Part shown: positions 1 through 8,561 of the stretch, in pieces
Position numbering within the stretch: the first letter of the stretch is position 1
Layout of the letters: each line of letters opens with the position of its first letter
NCBI RefSeq assembly: GCF_010682065.1
Contig: NZ_JAAGWG010000019.1
Span: forward strand, 1-64,000
Length of the DNA stretch: 64,000 nt
Source: Blastococcus saxobsidens
Lineage (GTDB): Bacteria > Actinomycetota > Actinomycetes > Mycobacteriales > Geodermatophilaceae
Reading direction: 5' to 3'
Notes under the pieces: model-generated
What the model saw: the letters and a program-made list of their open reading frames with translations, nothing else
Databases searched by the model: none
What the model was told of the DNA's origin: nothing
Made by a program: the position numbers and the translations under genes

Positions 1-344
1 CCTCACTCGGAGGTCTTCCTCATGTCATCGACCCACGCCGTCCGCCGTCACCAACGTCCGTGGTCAGTACACCTAGGGAGCGCGACGCATCACCCGATGT
101 GACCTGACACTCCCCGCAGATCGGACCAGACCGCCGCCGCGTCTGGTTGAGTACTACGTACCGGCGCCGCCCTCGCTCATCCGGAGCGGCAGGAATCGAC
201 GTCGGGCTGCGGCTGCGCCACCTTGGTGCGCCCGGCTGACCGACGTCTCGCCGACGATGCGAGCCCGCCCTGCCCCCGTGCAGACGCGCCGGCGCTCGCT
301 CGACTGCGGTGCTCGTTCGGCCACGCGAACGCCGAAGGATCCCC
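1..344. other. Upstream region of the helicase gene, no gene recognised
   Basis: I see no convincing coding sequence here. Reading frames that cross it are antisense shadows running on from the helicase gene. It probably holds the promoter and 5' leader of the helicase, but no strong -35/-10 pair stands out. A TACGTA palindrome lies near 157-162. Confidence 0.5.
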
Positions 345-1961
345 GTGACCTCTCCGAACAACTCCTCCGCCGCCACCGGCGACTCCCCCACCACCTCGGG
401 CCCCCGCCGCCGCCGCGGTGGACGCGGCCGCGGCTCCCGCCCGGCCGGCGAGCAGCAGGTCCAGACCCAGGACCGTCCGGTCGCCGCACCGACGCCCGTC
501 GTCGTCCCGGTCGGGGCGGACGCCACCGTCCTCCCCACCGACACCACCTTCGCCGCGCTCGGTGTCCCGGCTCCCCTGGTCGAGGTGCTCACTGCCAGCG
601 GCATCAGCGCGCCGTTCCCGATCCAGGTCGCGACGCTGCCCGACAGCCTCGCCGGCCGTGACGTGCTCGGCCGCGGCCGAACCGGCTCGGGCAAGACCCT
701 CGCCTTCAGCATCCCGCTGGTCGCCCGCCTCGCGGCCTCGACCACCAAGCGCCAGGCCAAGCGCCCGCGCGCGCTGATCCTGGTGCCGACCCGCGAGCTG
801 GCCAACCAGGTGGCCGCGGTCGTCGACCCGATGGCCCGGGCGCTGGGCATGAAGACCGCGACGGTCTTCGGCGGCGTCGGCCAGAACCCGCAGGTGTCGG
901 CGCTCGCCGGCGGCCTGGACGTCGTCATCGCCTGCCCCGGCCGGCTCGAGGACCTCATCCAGCAGGGCCACTGCGACCTCGGCGCCATCGAGGTGACCAT
1001 CCTCGACGAGGCCGACCACATGGCCGACCTCGGCTTCCTGCCCGGCGTGAAGCGGATCATGGACCGCACGCCCAAGGTCGGTCAGCGGATGCTGTTCTCG
1101 GCGACGCTGGACAACGGTGTCGACGTCCTCGTCAAGCGGTACCTCAGCAACCCGGTCACGCACTCGGTGGACCCGGCCGTCGCGCCGGTCTCGACGATGA
1201 CCCACCACGTGTTCCGCGTCGACGCCACCGACAAGGCCCGGATCGTCCAGGAGCTGGCCTCCGGCCTCGGCCGCAGCGTGCTGTTCACCCGGACCAAGCA
1301 CCAGGCCAAGAAGCTGGCCAAGCAGCTCACCGCCGCCGGCGTGCCCGCCGTCGACCTGCACGGCAACCTCAGCCAGAACGCCCGCGAGCGCAACCTCGAG
1401 GCGTTCACCAGCGGCGAGACCCGCGTGCTGTGCGCGACCGACATCGCCGCCCGCGGCATCCACGTCGACGACGTCGCGATCGTGGTGCACGTCGACCCGC
1501 CGGCCGAGCACAAGGCCTACCTGCACCGCTCGGGCCGCACCGCCCGCGCCGGTGCCGAGGGCGCCGTCGTCACCATCGCCACGCCCGACCAGGCCGGCGA
1601 GGTCCGCACGCTGGCCCGCCAGGCGGGGATCACCCCGGAGGTGTCGGCGATCAAGCCCGGCGCCCGGGAGATCACCGCGCTGGTCGGCCCGGCCGCGCCC
1701 CACGTCGAGCCGGCTCCGGTCGTCGAGGCCCAGCCCCAGGGCGGTGGCGGCGGTCGCCGTCGCAGCGGTGGCGGCGGCTCGGGTCGCGGCTCCTCCGGCG
1801 GCGCGTCGACGTCGGGTGGCCGCAGCTCCGGCGGCGCCGGCAAGTCCGGTGGCGCAGGTCGGGCATCCGGGCCGGCACGCACCCGCGCCGAGCTCGCCGC
1901 CCGCGCCGGCTCGTCGTCGGCCGCCTCCTTCAGCGCCCGCTCGCGCCGCGGCGGTCGCTGA
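345..1961 (+). CDS. DEAD-box ATP-dependent RNA helicase
   Basis: ATP-driven RNA unwinding, acting in the cytoplasm on structured mRNA or rRNA. The product is about 538 aa and has the superfamily 2 motifs in order: Q-motif region ending FPIQ, motif I GRTGSGKT (about 109-116), Ia PTRELAN (about 148), II DEAD (about 221), III SAT (about 252), V ATDIAARG and VI HRSGRTARAG (about 393). From about residue 465 the tail is Gly/Ser/Arg-rich, as in RhlE/CsdA-like helicases, and probably binds RNA non-specifically. I chose GTG 345 because GAAGGAT lies 4-5 bases before it; an upstream GTG at 309 stays in frame but lacks a ribosome site. It is monocistronic, with a strong terminator directly downstream. 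Confidence 0.93.
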   Translation: MTSPNNSSAATGDSPTTSGPRRRRGGRGRGSRPAGEQQVQTQDRPVAAPTPVVVPVGADATVLPTDTTFAALGVPAPLVEVLTASGISAPFPIQVATLPDSLAGRDVLGRGRTGSGKTLAFSIPLVARLAASTTKRQAKRPRALILVPTRELANQVAAVVDPMARALGMKTATVFGGVGQNPQVSALAGGLDVVIACPGRLEDLIQQGHCDLGAIEVTILDEADHMADLGFLPGVKRIMDRTPKVGQRMLFSATLDNGVDVLVKRYLSNPVTHSVDPAVAPVSTMTHHVFRVDATDKARIVQELASGLGRSVLFTRTKHQAKKLAKQLTAAGVPAVDLHGNLSQNARERNLEAFTSGETRVLCATDIAARGIHVDDVAIVVHVDPPAEHKAYLHRSGRTARAGAEGAVVTIATPDQAGEVRTLARQAGITPEVSAIKPGAREITALVGPAAPHVEPAPVVEAQPQGGGGGRRRSGGGGSGRGSSGGASTSGGRSSGGAGKSGGAGRASGPARTRAELAARAGSSSAASFSARSRRGGR

Positions 1962-1970
1962 CCTCTCGAC

Positions 1971-2020
1971 TGTCGGCCTGTCGTCGTCCCGGATTCCCCG
2001 GAGACGACGACAGGCCGACA
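1971..2020. terminator. Bidirectional hairpin terminator
   Basis: A perfect 18-bp inverted repeat (1971-1988 pairs with 2003-2020, arms starting TGTCGGCC) sits between the convergent helicase gene (+) and the isomerase gene (-). The loop itself contains a smaller CCGG/CCGG fold. There is no T-tract, as is common in actinobacteria. Confidence 0.85.
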
Positions 2021-2025
2021 CTCGG

Positions 2026-3033
2026 CTAGTTCCCGCTGGCGAAGGCCGCGTCGAACGCGGCCGCCGGCGGGTCGAACGCCAGCCGGCGGACGAACTCCAG
2101 CGCCTCGGGCGCGCCGACCAGGCGGTCCATGCCGGCGTCCTCCCACTCCACCGAGATCGGCCCGTCGTAGCCGATGGTGTTGAGCATCCGGAAGCACGCC
2201 TCCCACGGGACGTCGCCGTGCCCGGTGGAGACGAAGTCCCAGCCGCGCCGCGGGTCGGCCCACGGCAGGTGCGAGCCCATCCGGCCGTTGCGGCCGTTGC
2301 CCACCTGCTTCTTCGCGTCCTTGCAGTCGACGTGGTAGATCCGGTCCCTGAAGTCCCAGATGAAGCTCACCGGGTCCAGGTCCTGCCAGACGAAGTGCGA
2401 CGGGTCCCAGTTGAGCCCGAACGCCTCCCGGTGGCCGATGGCCTCCATCGTGCGCACCGTCGTCCAGTAGTCGTAGGCGATCTCCGACGGGTGCACCTCG
2501 TGGGCGAACCGCACGCCGACCTCGTCGAAGACGTCGAGGATCGGGTTCCACCGGTCGGCGAAGTCGCGGTAGCCGTCCTCGATCATCGACTCGGGCACCG
2601 GCGGGAACATGGCCACGGTCTTCCAGATCTTGGAGCCGGTGAACCCGACGACGGTCTCCACGCCCAGCTTCGCCGCGGCCCGCGCGGTCAGCTTCATCTC
2701 CTCGGCCGCGCGCTGCCGGACGCCCTCGGGATCGCCGTCGCCCCAGACGCGCGGGTGCACCATGCCCCGGTGCCGCTCGTCGATCGGGTCGTCGCAGACG
2801 GCCTGGCCGTTGAGGTGGTTGGAGATCGCGAACACCTGCAGGCCGTACTTCTCCAGCAGCGCCTTGCGCTCGGCGACGTAGGAGTCGTCGTTCGCGGCGC
2901 GCTCGACGTCGAGGTGGTCGCCCCAGCAGGCGATCTCCAGGCCGTCGTAGCCCCACCCGGAGGCGAGCCGGGCCACCTCCTCGAACGGCAGGTCGGCCCA
3001 CTGGCCGGTGAAGAGGGTGACGGGACGGGGCAT
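2026..3033 (-). CDS. Sugar phosphate isomerase/epimerase (AP endonuclease 2-like TIM barrel)
   Basis: Cytoplasmic TIM-barrel enzyme of the xylose-isomerase-like superfamily (335 aa), predicted to isomerise or epimerise a sugar or inositol derivative. Likely metal ligands can be seen at the barrel strand ends: E179 (AHEVHP), D210 (NWDPSH), H234 (YHVDCKD) and E296 (SVEWED), the usual Glu-Asp-His-Glu set. ATG 3033 is the natural start. It is the last gene of a five-gene minus-strand operon, 16 bp after the oxidoreductase gene, which suggests that the two act in sequence on the sugar imported by the ABC transporter. The substrate cannot be read from the sequence. Confidence 0.88.
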   Translation of the reverse strand: MPRPVTLFTGQWADLPFEEVARLASGWGYDGLEIACWGDHLDVERAANDDSYVAERKALLEKYGLQVFAISNHLNGQAVCDDPIDERHRGMVHPRVWGDGDPEGVRQRAAEEMKLTARAAAKLGVETVVGFTGSKIWKTVAMFPPVPESMIEDGYRDFADRWNPILDVFDEVGVRFAHEVHPSEIAYDYWTTVRTMEAIGHREAFGLNWDPSHFVWQDLDPVSFIWDFRDRIYHVDCKDAKKQVGNGRNGRMGSHLPWADPRRGWDFVSTGHGDVPWEACFRMLNTIGYDGPISVEWEDAGMDRLVGAPEALEFVRRLAFDPPAAAFDAAFASGN

Positions 3034-3049
3034 CAGAAGTCCTCTCGGG

Positions 3050-4219
3050 TCATGACGGGATCTCGGTCCAGGTGGAGCGGTCGGCGGCGCTGCGCTCGAC
3101 GGCGTCGAGCACGCGCTGGACCTGCAGCCCGTCGGCGAACGACGGCGCCGGGTCCTCCCCCGCCGCGATCGCGGTGACGAGGTCGACCACCTGGTGGGTG
3201 AAGCCGTGCTCGTAGCCCAGCCCGTGGCCGGCCGGCCACCAGGCGCCGACGTAGGGGTGACCGGGCTCGGTGACGATGATCCGGCGGAAACCAGCGGTCT
3301 CGGCCGGCTCGGTGCCGTCGAAGAACTCCAGGACGTTCATGTCCTCGAAGTCGAAGGCCAGGCTGCCGGTCGAGCCGTTGATCTCGATCCGGATGCCGTT
3401 CTTGCGGCCGAGTGCGAACCGGGTGGCCTCGAAGACGCCCAGGGCGCCGCCGCTGAACCGGCCGAGGAAGACGGCGGCGTCGTCGACGGTGACGGTGCCG
3501 GTCCCCTCGCCGCCCACGCCGGACAGCGAGCCGGCCGCCGCGGGCAGCGGCCGCTCCTCGACGAACGTCTCCAGGGTGGCGCTCACGCCGGTGAGCGCCT
3601 GGCCGGTGATGTGCTGGGTCAGGTCGACGATGTGCGCGCCGATGTCCCCCAGCGCCCCGGAGCCGGCCTTGTCCTTCTCCAGCCGCCAGGACATGGGGGC
3701 CTTCGGGTCGGCGATCCAGTCCTGCAGGTACTGGGCCCGGACGTGCCGGATCTGCCCCAGCCTGCCCTCGGAGACCAGCCGGCGGGCCAGCGCGATGGCC
3801 GGCACCCGCCGGTAGGTGAAGCCGACCATCGACCGGACGCCGGCGGCCGCGGCCTTCGCCGCCGCCTCGGCCATCGCCTCGGCCTCGGCGACGCTGTTGG
3901 CCAGGGGCTTCTCGCAGAGCACGTGCTTGCCGGCCTCGAGCGCGGCGATCGCGATCTCGGCGTGGGTGTTGCCGGGCGTGCAGACGTCGACGAGGTGGAC
4001 GTCGTCGCGCTCGATCACCCGCCGCCAGTCGGTCTCCGTGCTTGCCCAGCCCAGCTTGCCGGCGGCCTCGGCGACCTTGGCGGGGTCCCGGCCGGCCAGC
4101 ACGGTCAGCTCCGGGTGCAGCGGGAGGTCGAAGAAGTGGGGGGCGGTGCGCCAGGCGTGCGAGTGCGCGGCGCCCATGAAGGCGTAGCCGATCAGCCCGA
4201 TGCCGAGGGTGGGGGTCAT
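3050..4219 (-). CDS. Gfo/Idh/MocA family NAD(P)-dependent oxidoreductase
   Basis: Oxidises or reduces a sugar, inositol or sugar-acid substrate with NAD(P) in the cytoplasm. The 389-aa protein starts with a Rossmann fold (GLIGYAFMG, about 8-16) and has the family EKP motif (CEKPLANS, about 102-109), whose Lys is normally catalytic. Start ATG 4219 is preceded by GGAG with a 6-base gap. The reading frame continues upstream but only as a shadow of the binding-protein gene. It lies between the binding-protein gene and the isomerase gene in one operon, the usual layout of actinobacterial inositol/sugar cassettes. Confidence 0.9.
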   Translation of the reverse strand: MTPTLGIGLIGYAFMGAAHSHAWRTAPHFFDLPLHPELTVLAGRDPAKVAEAAGKLGWASTETDWRRVIERDDVHLVDVCTPGNTHAEIAIAALEAGKHVLCEKPLANSVAEAEAMAEAAAKAAAAGVRSMVGFTYRRVPAIALARRLVSEGRLGQIRHVRAQYLQDWIADPKAPMSWRLEKDKAGSGALGDIGAHIVDLTQHITGQALTGVSATLETFVEERPLPAAAGSLSGVGGEGTGTVTVDDAAVFLGRFSGGALGVFEATRFALGRKNGIRIEINGSTGSLAFDFEDMNVLEFFDGTEPAETAGFRRIIVTEPGHPYVGAWWPAGHGLGYEHGFTHQVVDLVTAIAAGEDPAPSFADGLQVQRVLDAVERSAADRSTWTEIPS

Positions 4220-4240
4220 CTGCAACTCCGGTGCGGGGGT

Positions 4241-4278
4241 GGCGCAGCAGGGAAGCGGAAGCGCTCCCCTGCTGCGCC
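4241..4278 (-). promoter_or_regulatory. Intercistronic mRNA hairpin after the binding-protein gene
   Basis: A near-perfect hairpin: 4241-4252 pairs with 4267-4278 (GGCGCAGCAGGG arm), one mismatch, then AGCG/CGCT closing a GAAG loop. It begins 10 bases after the stop of the solute-binding protein gene and ends before the oxidoreductase ribosome site. Such hairpins usually partly terminate or protect the upstream message, giving more binding protein than downstream enzymes. Confidence 0.7.
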
Positions 4279-4287
4279 GGAGACGGA

Positions 4288-5340
4288 TCAGGACTCGAAC
4301 GCGCGGTCGATGAACTCCTCGACGTTCTCGCTCGTGACGACGGGGGCGTTGAGCACGATCTCCCGCGGCACCACCGGAGAGACCAGGTCCGACAGCGACT
4401 TGCTCTGCGCGACCAGGCGGGCGAGCGCGATGCCGTCGGCGGCCTGGGTGTGCGGGTAGATGACGGTCGCCTGGAGGACGGAGTCCCCCTCCTGGATCTC
4501 GCGCATGGCGTTCGCCGATCCGGCGCCACCGACCATGACGAACTCGTCGCGGCCGGCGTTGTCGATCGCGGCCAGGACGCCGACGCCCTGGTCGTCGTCG
4601 TGGTTCCACAGCGCGTCGATCTGCGGGGCGGCCTGCAGCAGGTTGGCCGCGGCCTCCTCGCCGCCCTCGACGGTGAAGTCCGCCGCGACGCGGTTGTCGA
4701 CGTCGAGACCGCAGTCGGCGAGCGCGTCGGCGAAGCCCTGGCTGCGCTCCTGCGTCAGGGGCAGCGAGTCGATGCCGGCGATCTCGGCGACGACGGCGTC
4801 GGCGTTGTCGCCGACCTCCTGGCAGATGTAGGTGCCGGCGGAGACGCCCATCCCGTAGTTGTCGCCGAGGATCGTGGCGCGGGCGGCGAAGGGGCTGCTG
4901 AACTCGCGGTCGACGTTGATGACCGGGATGCCGGCCTCCATCGCCTGCAACGCGACCGGGGTCATCGCGGCCCCGTCGAAGGGCAGCAGCACGATCGCGT
5001 CGACACCCTCGTTGATGAAGGTCTCGACCTGGCTGATCTGCGTGCTGACGTCGTTCGTGCCCTCGGCGACGATCAGGTCGACGTCCTCGTACTTCTCCGC
5101 CTCGGCCCGTGCGGCCTCGGTGATGCCGGCCATCCAGCCGTGGTCGGCGGCCGGGGCCGAGAAACCGATCCGGACGGTCTCGCCGGTCTCGTCGTTCGAG
5201 CTGGCGACGGAGTCCCCGTCGCCGGAACCGGAGTTCTCCGGCTCGTTGCTCGTGCAGCCGGCGACGAGCACGCCGGCGCCGGCCAGGGCGACCGCGGTGG
5301 ACATCAGGCGACGGTAGGGGCGCTGCCTCGCTGCAGACAT
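4288..5340 (-). CDS. Sugar ABC transporter substrate-binding lipoprotein (ribose type, COG1879)
   Basis: Captures a sugar outside the membrane and hands it to the permease. The 350-aa product has a lipoprotein signal peptide (Arg-rich start, hydrophobic stretch, VLVAGC lipobox with Cys29) followed by a periplasmic-binding-protein type 1 fold, with family-typical stretches IGFSAP, DAIVLLPFDG and IPVINVDRE. ATG 5340 has a GAGGAGAG ribosome site. It is the third gene of the minus-strand operon and is followed by an mRNA hairpin. The pairing with RbsC- and RbsA-like genes supports a pentose, inositol or similar monosaccharide, not identified. Confidence 0.92.
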   Translation of the reverse strand: MSAARQRPYRRLMSTAVALAGAGVLVAGCTSNEPENSGSGDGDSVASSNDETGETVRIGFSAPAADHGWMAGITEAARAEAEKYEDVDLIVAEGTNDVSTQISQVETFINEGVDAIVLLPFDGAAMTPVALQAMEAGIPVINVDREFSSPFAARATILGDNYGMGVSAGTYICQEVGDNADAVVAEIAGIDSLPLTQERSQGFADALADCGLDVDNRVAADFTVEGGEEAAANLLQAAPQIDALWNHDDDQGVGVLAAIDNAGRDEFVMVGGAGSANAMREIQEGDSVLQATVIYPHTQAADGIALARLVAQSKSLSDLVSPVVPREIVLNAPVVTSENVEEFIDRAFES

Positions 5341-5405
5341 GGATCTCTCTCCTCGGATTGCCTTCTCCGGCGGGTCGCCGGCGGATGGTTGGACGGGTGG
5401 ATCGG

Positions 5406-6605
5406 TCAGTGGGTGGTGCCGGTGCCGGGCCGGTCGCCGCCGGGGGCGCCGGGCACGCTCGTGCCACCGGACACCGCGCCCGCCGGCGTGCCTCCGGCGA
5501 CGGGTCCGCCGGACGACGACTCGCCCCGGCCGGTGCGCAGGCGGGACAGCCAGCCGGCGCCGCCTCCGCGCCCCTCGGCGAGCCGCGTCTGCAGCAGGAC
5601 GGCGAGCACGATGATCAGGCCCTGGGCGACGGCCTGGGCCGAGCTGGACAGGTTGTTGAGCACGAAGACGTTGCCGAGCGTGATGAGGATCAGCACGCCC
5701 AGGACGGTGCCGACGATCGTGCCCCGGCCACCGACGAGCAGGGTGCCGCCGATGACGACGGCGGCGATCGCCTGGAGCTCCATCAACGTGCCGTGGGTCG
5801 AGCTGCCGGTCGTCGTCCGCGCCATGAGCATCACCGCGGCGATGCCGCAGGTGATGCCGGAGAGCACGTAGAGCTTGAGCGTGTGCCACTGCACCCGGAT
5901 GCCGGCCAGGCGGGCGGCCTCGGCGTTGCCGCCGACGGCGAAGGTGTGCCGGCCGAAGGTGGTGCGGTTCAGCAGGATCCAGCCGCCGACCGACACCAGC
6001 GCCCAGATGATCACCAGCCCCGGGACGCCGAGGACGTCGCCGCCGAAGAACTCGCGGAAGTCGCGGTCCTGCACGATCTGGGTGCGGCGGTTGGCGATGA
6101 TCTCGGCCAGGCCGCGGGCGGAGACGAGCATGGCGAGGGTGGCGATGAAGGCCACCAGCCGCCCGTAGGCGATGACGATGCCGTTGATCAGTCCCGCGCC
6201 GGCGCCCACCGCGATCGCGGTGAACACCATGACGATCCAGTGGAAGTCCTCGGCCATCTGCTGGGTGGCCAGCGTGGTCGCCCAGATCGACGACAGGGCG
6301 ACCAGCGCGCCCACCGACAGGTCGATGCCGCCGCCGATGATCACGAACGTCATGCCGATGCTGACCACGCCGACGACGGCGGCCAGCCGCAGGATCGTGA
6401 GGACGTTGTCGATGTCGACGAAGCGGTCGGGGGCGGTGACGGCCCCGACGATGCAGAGGAGACCCAGGGCCACGACCAGGCCCAGGAGACGCCCGGCCGG
6501 TCCGGCCATGAAGCCGGGCCCCTTGCCGTTCGCGCCCTCCGGCGCGCGGTCCTTCGCCGGAGCGGGCGCGCCCGCTCCCCCGGTCGTCGCGGTGCTGCCG
6601 GTCAT
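5406..6605 (-). CDS. Sugar ABC transporter permease (RbsC family)
   Basis: Integral membrane subunit of the monosaccharide importer. The 399-aa protein has about ten hydrophobic segments and the RbsC-type signature around GGGIDLSVGALVAL; the central EAARLAGI stretch matches the usual cytoplasmic loop that docks the ATPase. An about 40-residue N-terminal Gly/Ala/Pro-rich tail and a long Pro/Gly/Ser-rich C-terminal tail are extra and look disordered. Its ATG overlaps the ATPase stop by 4 bp (ATGA), implying translational coupling. Confidence 0.92.
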   Translation of the reverse strand: MTGSTATTGGAGAPAPAKDRAPEGANGKGPGFMAGPAGRLLGLVVALGLLCIVGAVTAPDRFVDIDNVLTILRLAAVVGVVSIGMTFVIIGGGIDLSVGALVALSSIWATTLATQQMAEDFHWIVMVFTAIAVGAGAGLINGIVIAYGRLVAFIATLAMLVSARGLAEIIANRRTQIVQDRDFREFFGGDVLGVPGLVIIWALVSVGGWILLNRTTFGRHTFAVGGNAEAARLAGIRVQWHTLKLYVLSGITCGIAAVMLMARTTTGSSTHGTLMELQAIAAVVIGGTLLVGGRGTIVGTVLGVLILITLGNVFVLNNLSSSAQAVAQGLIIVLAVLLQTRLAEGRGGGAGWLSRLRTGRGESSSGGPVAGGTPAGAVSGGTSVPGAPGGDRPGTGTTH

Positions 6606-8236
6606 GCCACGTCCCCTTCGTGCTGCTGTGCGGTGGGCTGCTGCCGGTCGCCGCGGTGACGCGGGCCGACCGTTCCCTCCATGACGAGGTCGAGCACGGC
6701 GTGCTCGTCGAGCGCGTCGGCCGGTTGCTCGGCGACGACGGATCCGTCGGAGATCACCAGGACCCGGTCGGCGAGGCCGAGGACCTCCGGGATCTCGCTG
6801 GAGACCACGACGACGGCGACGCCGCGGTCGGCCAGGTCGCGGATCAGGGCGTAGATCTCCGAGCGGGCCCCGACGTCGACCCCGCGGGTGGGTTCGTCGA
6901 GCAGCAGGACCCGGCAGTCGCGCAGCAGCCAGCGGGCGAGCACGACCTTCTGCTGGTTGCCGCCCGAGAGCGTCCGCACCTCGCGGTCGACGTCGCCCGG
7001 TCGGACGTCGAGGGCTCCGACCTGCTCGCGGGCGGCCTCCCTCTCGCTGCTGCCGGAGAGGAAGCCGCCGCGGGCGAAGCGCGCCAGGCTGGCGATGCTG
7101 ATGTTGCGGTAGACGGCGTCGCCGAGCAGCAGCGCCTGGCTCTTGCGCTCCTCCGGGGCCAGGCCCACCCCCGCGGACACGGCGGCGGCCACGCCGCCCG
7201 GGCGCAACCGCTTCCCCCGCACGGTGACGGTGCCGCCGGTCGCCCGGCGCGCGCCGTAGATCGTCTCGAGGATCTCCGACCGCCCCGACCCGACGAGTCC
7301 GGCGAGGCCGACCACCTCGCCAGGCCGGACGTCGAAGGACACCGCGCGGAAGGTGCCGCGCAGGCCCAGGTCGCGGACCGAGAGGAGCGGTTCGGCGGCG
7401 GCGACCGGCCGGCGGTCGGGGAAGACGTACTCGATGTCCCGGCCGGTCATCAGCTCGATCACCTGGCGCGTGGAGGTGTCCTGCACCGGCAGCCCGGTGG
7501 CCACGGTGCGCCCGTCCTTGAGCACGGTGATCCGGTCACCCACCTGACGGATCTCCTCCAGCCGGTGGGAGATGTAGACGACCGCGACGCCGTCGCGGGT
7601 CAGGTCGCGGACGACCTCGAAGAGGTGCTGGACCTCTTCGTTGTCGAGGACGGCCGAGGGCTCGTCCATGACGATCAGCTTCGCGTCCTGGGAGAGCGCC
7701 CGGGCGATGCTGACCATCTGCTGCGCGGCCGCGGGCAGCGAGCCCACCTCGGCGGTGGGGCGGATCTCCGGGTGGCCGAGCCGGGCCAGCAGCTTCCCGG
7801 CTGCCTCGTTCGCAGGCGCCGGACGGGCCAGACCGAAGCGCGAGCGCTCGCGCCCGAGGAAGATGTTGTCGGCCACCGTGAGGCCGGCGACCAGGTCGAG
7901 CTCCTGGTAGATCGTGGCGATCCCGTGCCTCATCGCCGCCTGCGGGTTGGTCAGCGAGACGGGCTCGCCCCGCCACTCGATCCGGCCGCCGTCGGGCTGG
8001 TGGGCACCGGCGAGCACCTTGATCAGCGTCGACTTGCCGGCGCCGTTCTGGCCGAGCAGGCAGTGCACCTCACCGGCGCGCACGTCGAGGTCCACGCCGT
8101 CGAGGGCGCGCACCCCGGGGAACGTCTTGACGATCCCGTGCATCTCCAGCAGCGGCACCCCGCTGCCGGGGCCGCCCCCATCGCCTGCTGCACCGGCCAC
8201 GTCGCCACCTCGAGACTTTTGCTCAACGCTGATCAT
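6602..8236 (-). CDS. Sugar ABC transporter ATP-binding protein (RbsA family, two ATPase domains)
   Basis: Energises sugar uptake at the cytoplasmic face of the membrane. Two fused ABC domains are visible: domain 1 with Walker A GQNGAGKST (about 62-70) and Walker B LIVMDEPSAV, domain 2 with the degenerate P-loop GLVGSGRSE, signature LSGGNQQKV and Walker B LLLDEPTRGVD. This asymmetry is normal for RbsA proteins. Start ATG 8236 gives 544 aa; it sits only about 10 bases after the predicted transcription start and has a poor ribosome site, so a start further in (the GTG before PLLEMHG) is possible. First gene of the operon. Confidence 0.92.
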   Translation of the reverse strand: MISVEQKSRGGDVAGAAGDGGGPGSGVPLLEMHGIVKTFPGVRALDGVDLDVRAGEVHCLLGQNGAGKSTLIKVLAGAHQPDGGRIEWRGEPVSLTNPQAAMRHGIATIYQELDLVAGLTVADNIFLGRERSRFGLARPAPANEAAGKLLARLGHPEIRPTAEVGSLPAAAQQMVSIARALSQDAKLIVMDEPSAVLDNEEVQHLFEVVRDLTRDGVAVVYISHRLEEIRQVGDRITVLKDGRTVATGLPVQDTSTRQVIELMTGRDIEYVFPDRRPVAAAEPLLSVRDLGLRGTFRAVSFDVRPGEVVGLAGLVGSGRSEILETIYGARRATGGTVTVRGKRLRPGGVAAAVSAGVGLAPEERKSQALLLGDAVYRNISIASLARFARGGFLSGSSEREAAREQVGALDVRPGDVDREVRTLSGGNQQKVVLARWLLRDCRVLLLDEPTRGVDVGARSEIYALIRDLADRGVAVVVVSSEIPEVLGLADRVLVISDGSVVAEQPADALDEHAVLDLVMEGTVGPRHRGDRQQPTAQQHEGDVA

Positions 8237-8248
8237 TAGTCCGTTGAG
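8222..8248 (-). promoter_or_regulatory. Candidate operator of the sugar ABC operon
   Basis: An inverted repeat CTCAACG (8222-8228) / CGTTGAG (8242-8248) with a 13-base centre containing TGATCA lies just downstream of the predicted -10 box and over the start of the ATPase gene. Position and symmetry fit a repressor site; the nearby ROK protein is the obvious candidate. Not proven. Confidence 0.45.
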
Positions 8249-8253
8249 GCAGC

Positions 8254-8283
8254 AACATATGGGGCGGGTCACACGAGGGTCAA
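8254..8283 (-). promoter_or_regulatory. Predicted promoter of the sugar ABC operon
   Basis: On the minus strand TTGACC (-35, at 8283-8278) and TATGTT (-10, at 8259-8254) are separated by 18 bases, a good housekeeping-sigma promoter. It points into the ABC operon and sits directly upstream of the candidate operator. Confidence 0.6.
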
Positions 8284-8561
8284 GGAGTTCGGCCGGAGTT
8301 ACCGAACCGAGACCCGCAGCCGGCCACGTCGGCCGCCGACGACCGCCCTCGGCGGGTCAGCGGCCGGGCCCGAGTGCGGGGAACGAGGGCCCTGCCGGCG
8401 ACGACAGAGCCCTGCTGCTCAGCACGCGGGCCGAGCGCGGGGCGTTGTGCGGGGCGTCGCGCCGAGTGGGGCCGGGAGGGTCCCGCTCAGGCACGACGGA
8501 CGCGCTCGCCGCAGCGGAGGGACGGCTCGTAGCAGCGGTGCGATCGGCGAGGGTCGCGAGG
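8284..8561. other. Gene-free spacer between sugar operon and ROK gene
   Basis: I see no coding sequence in this stretch. It carries the far upstream side of the ABC promoter and the 3' flank of the ROK gene. Short G/C-rich inverted repeats are present, but none is clean enough to call. Confidence 0.4.

Noticed and set aside
177-2021. A 614-codon open frame antisense to the helicase gene
   Set aside because: Low-complexity Arg/Gly/Ala sequence opposite a helicase with all motifs intact. No ribosome site.
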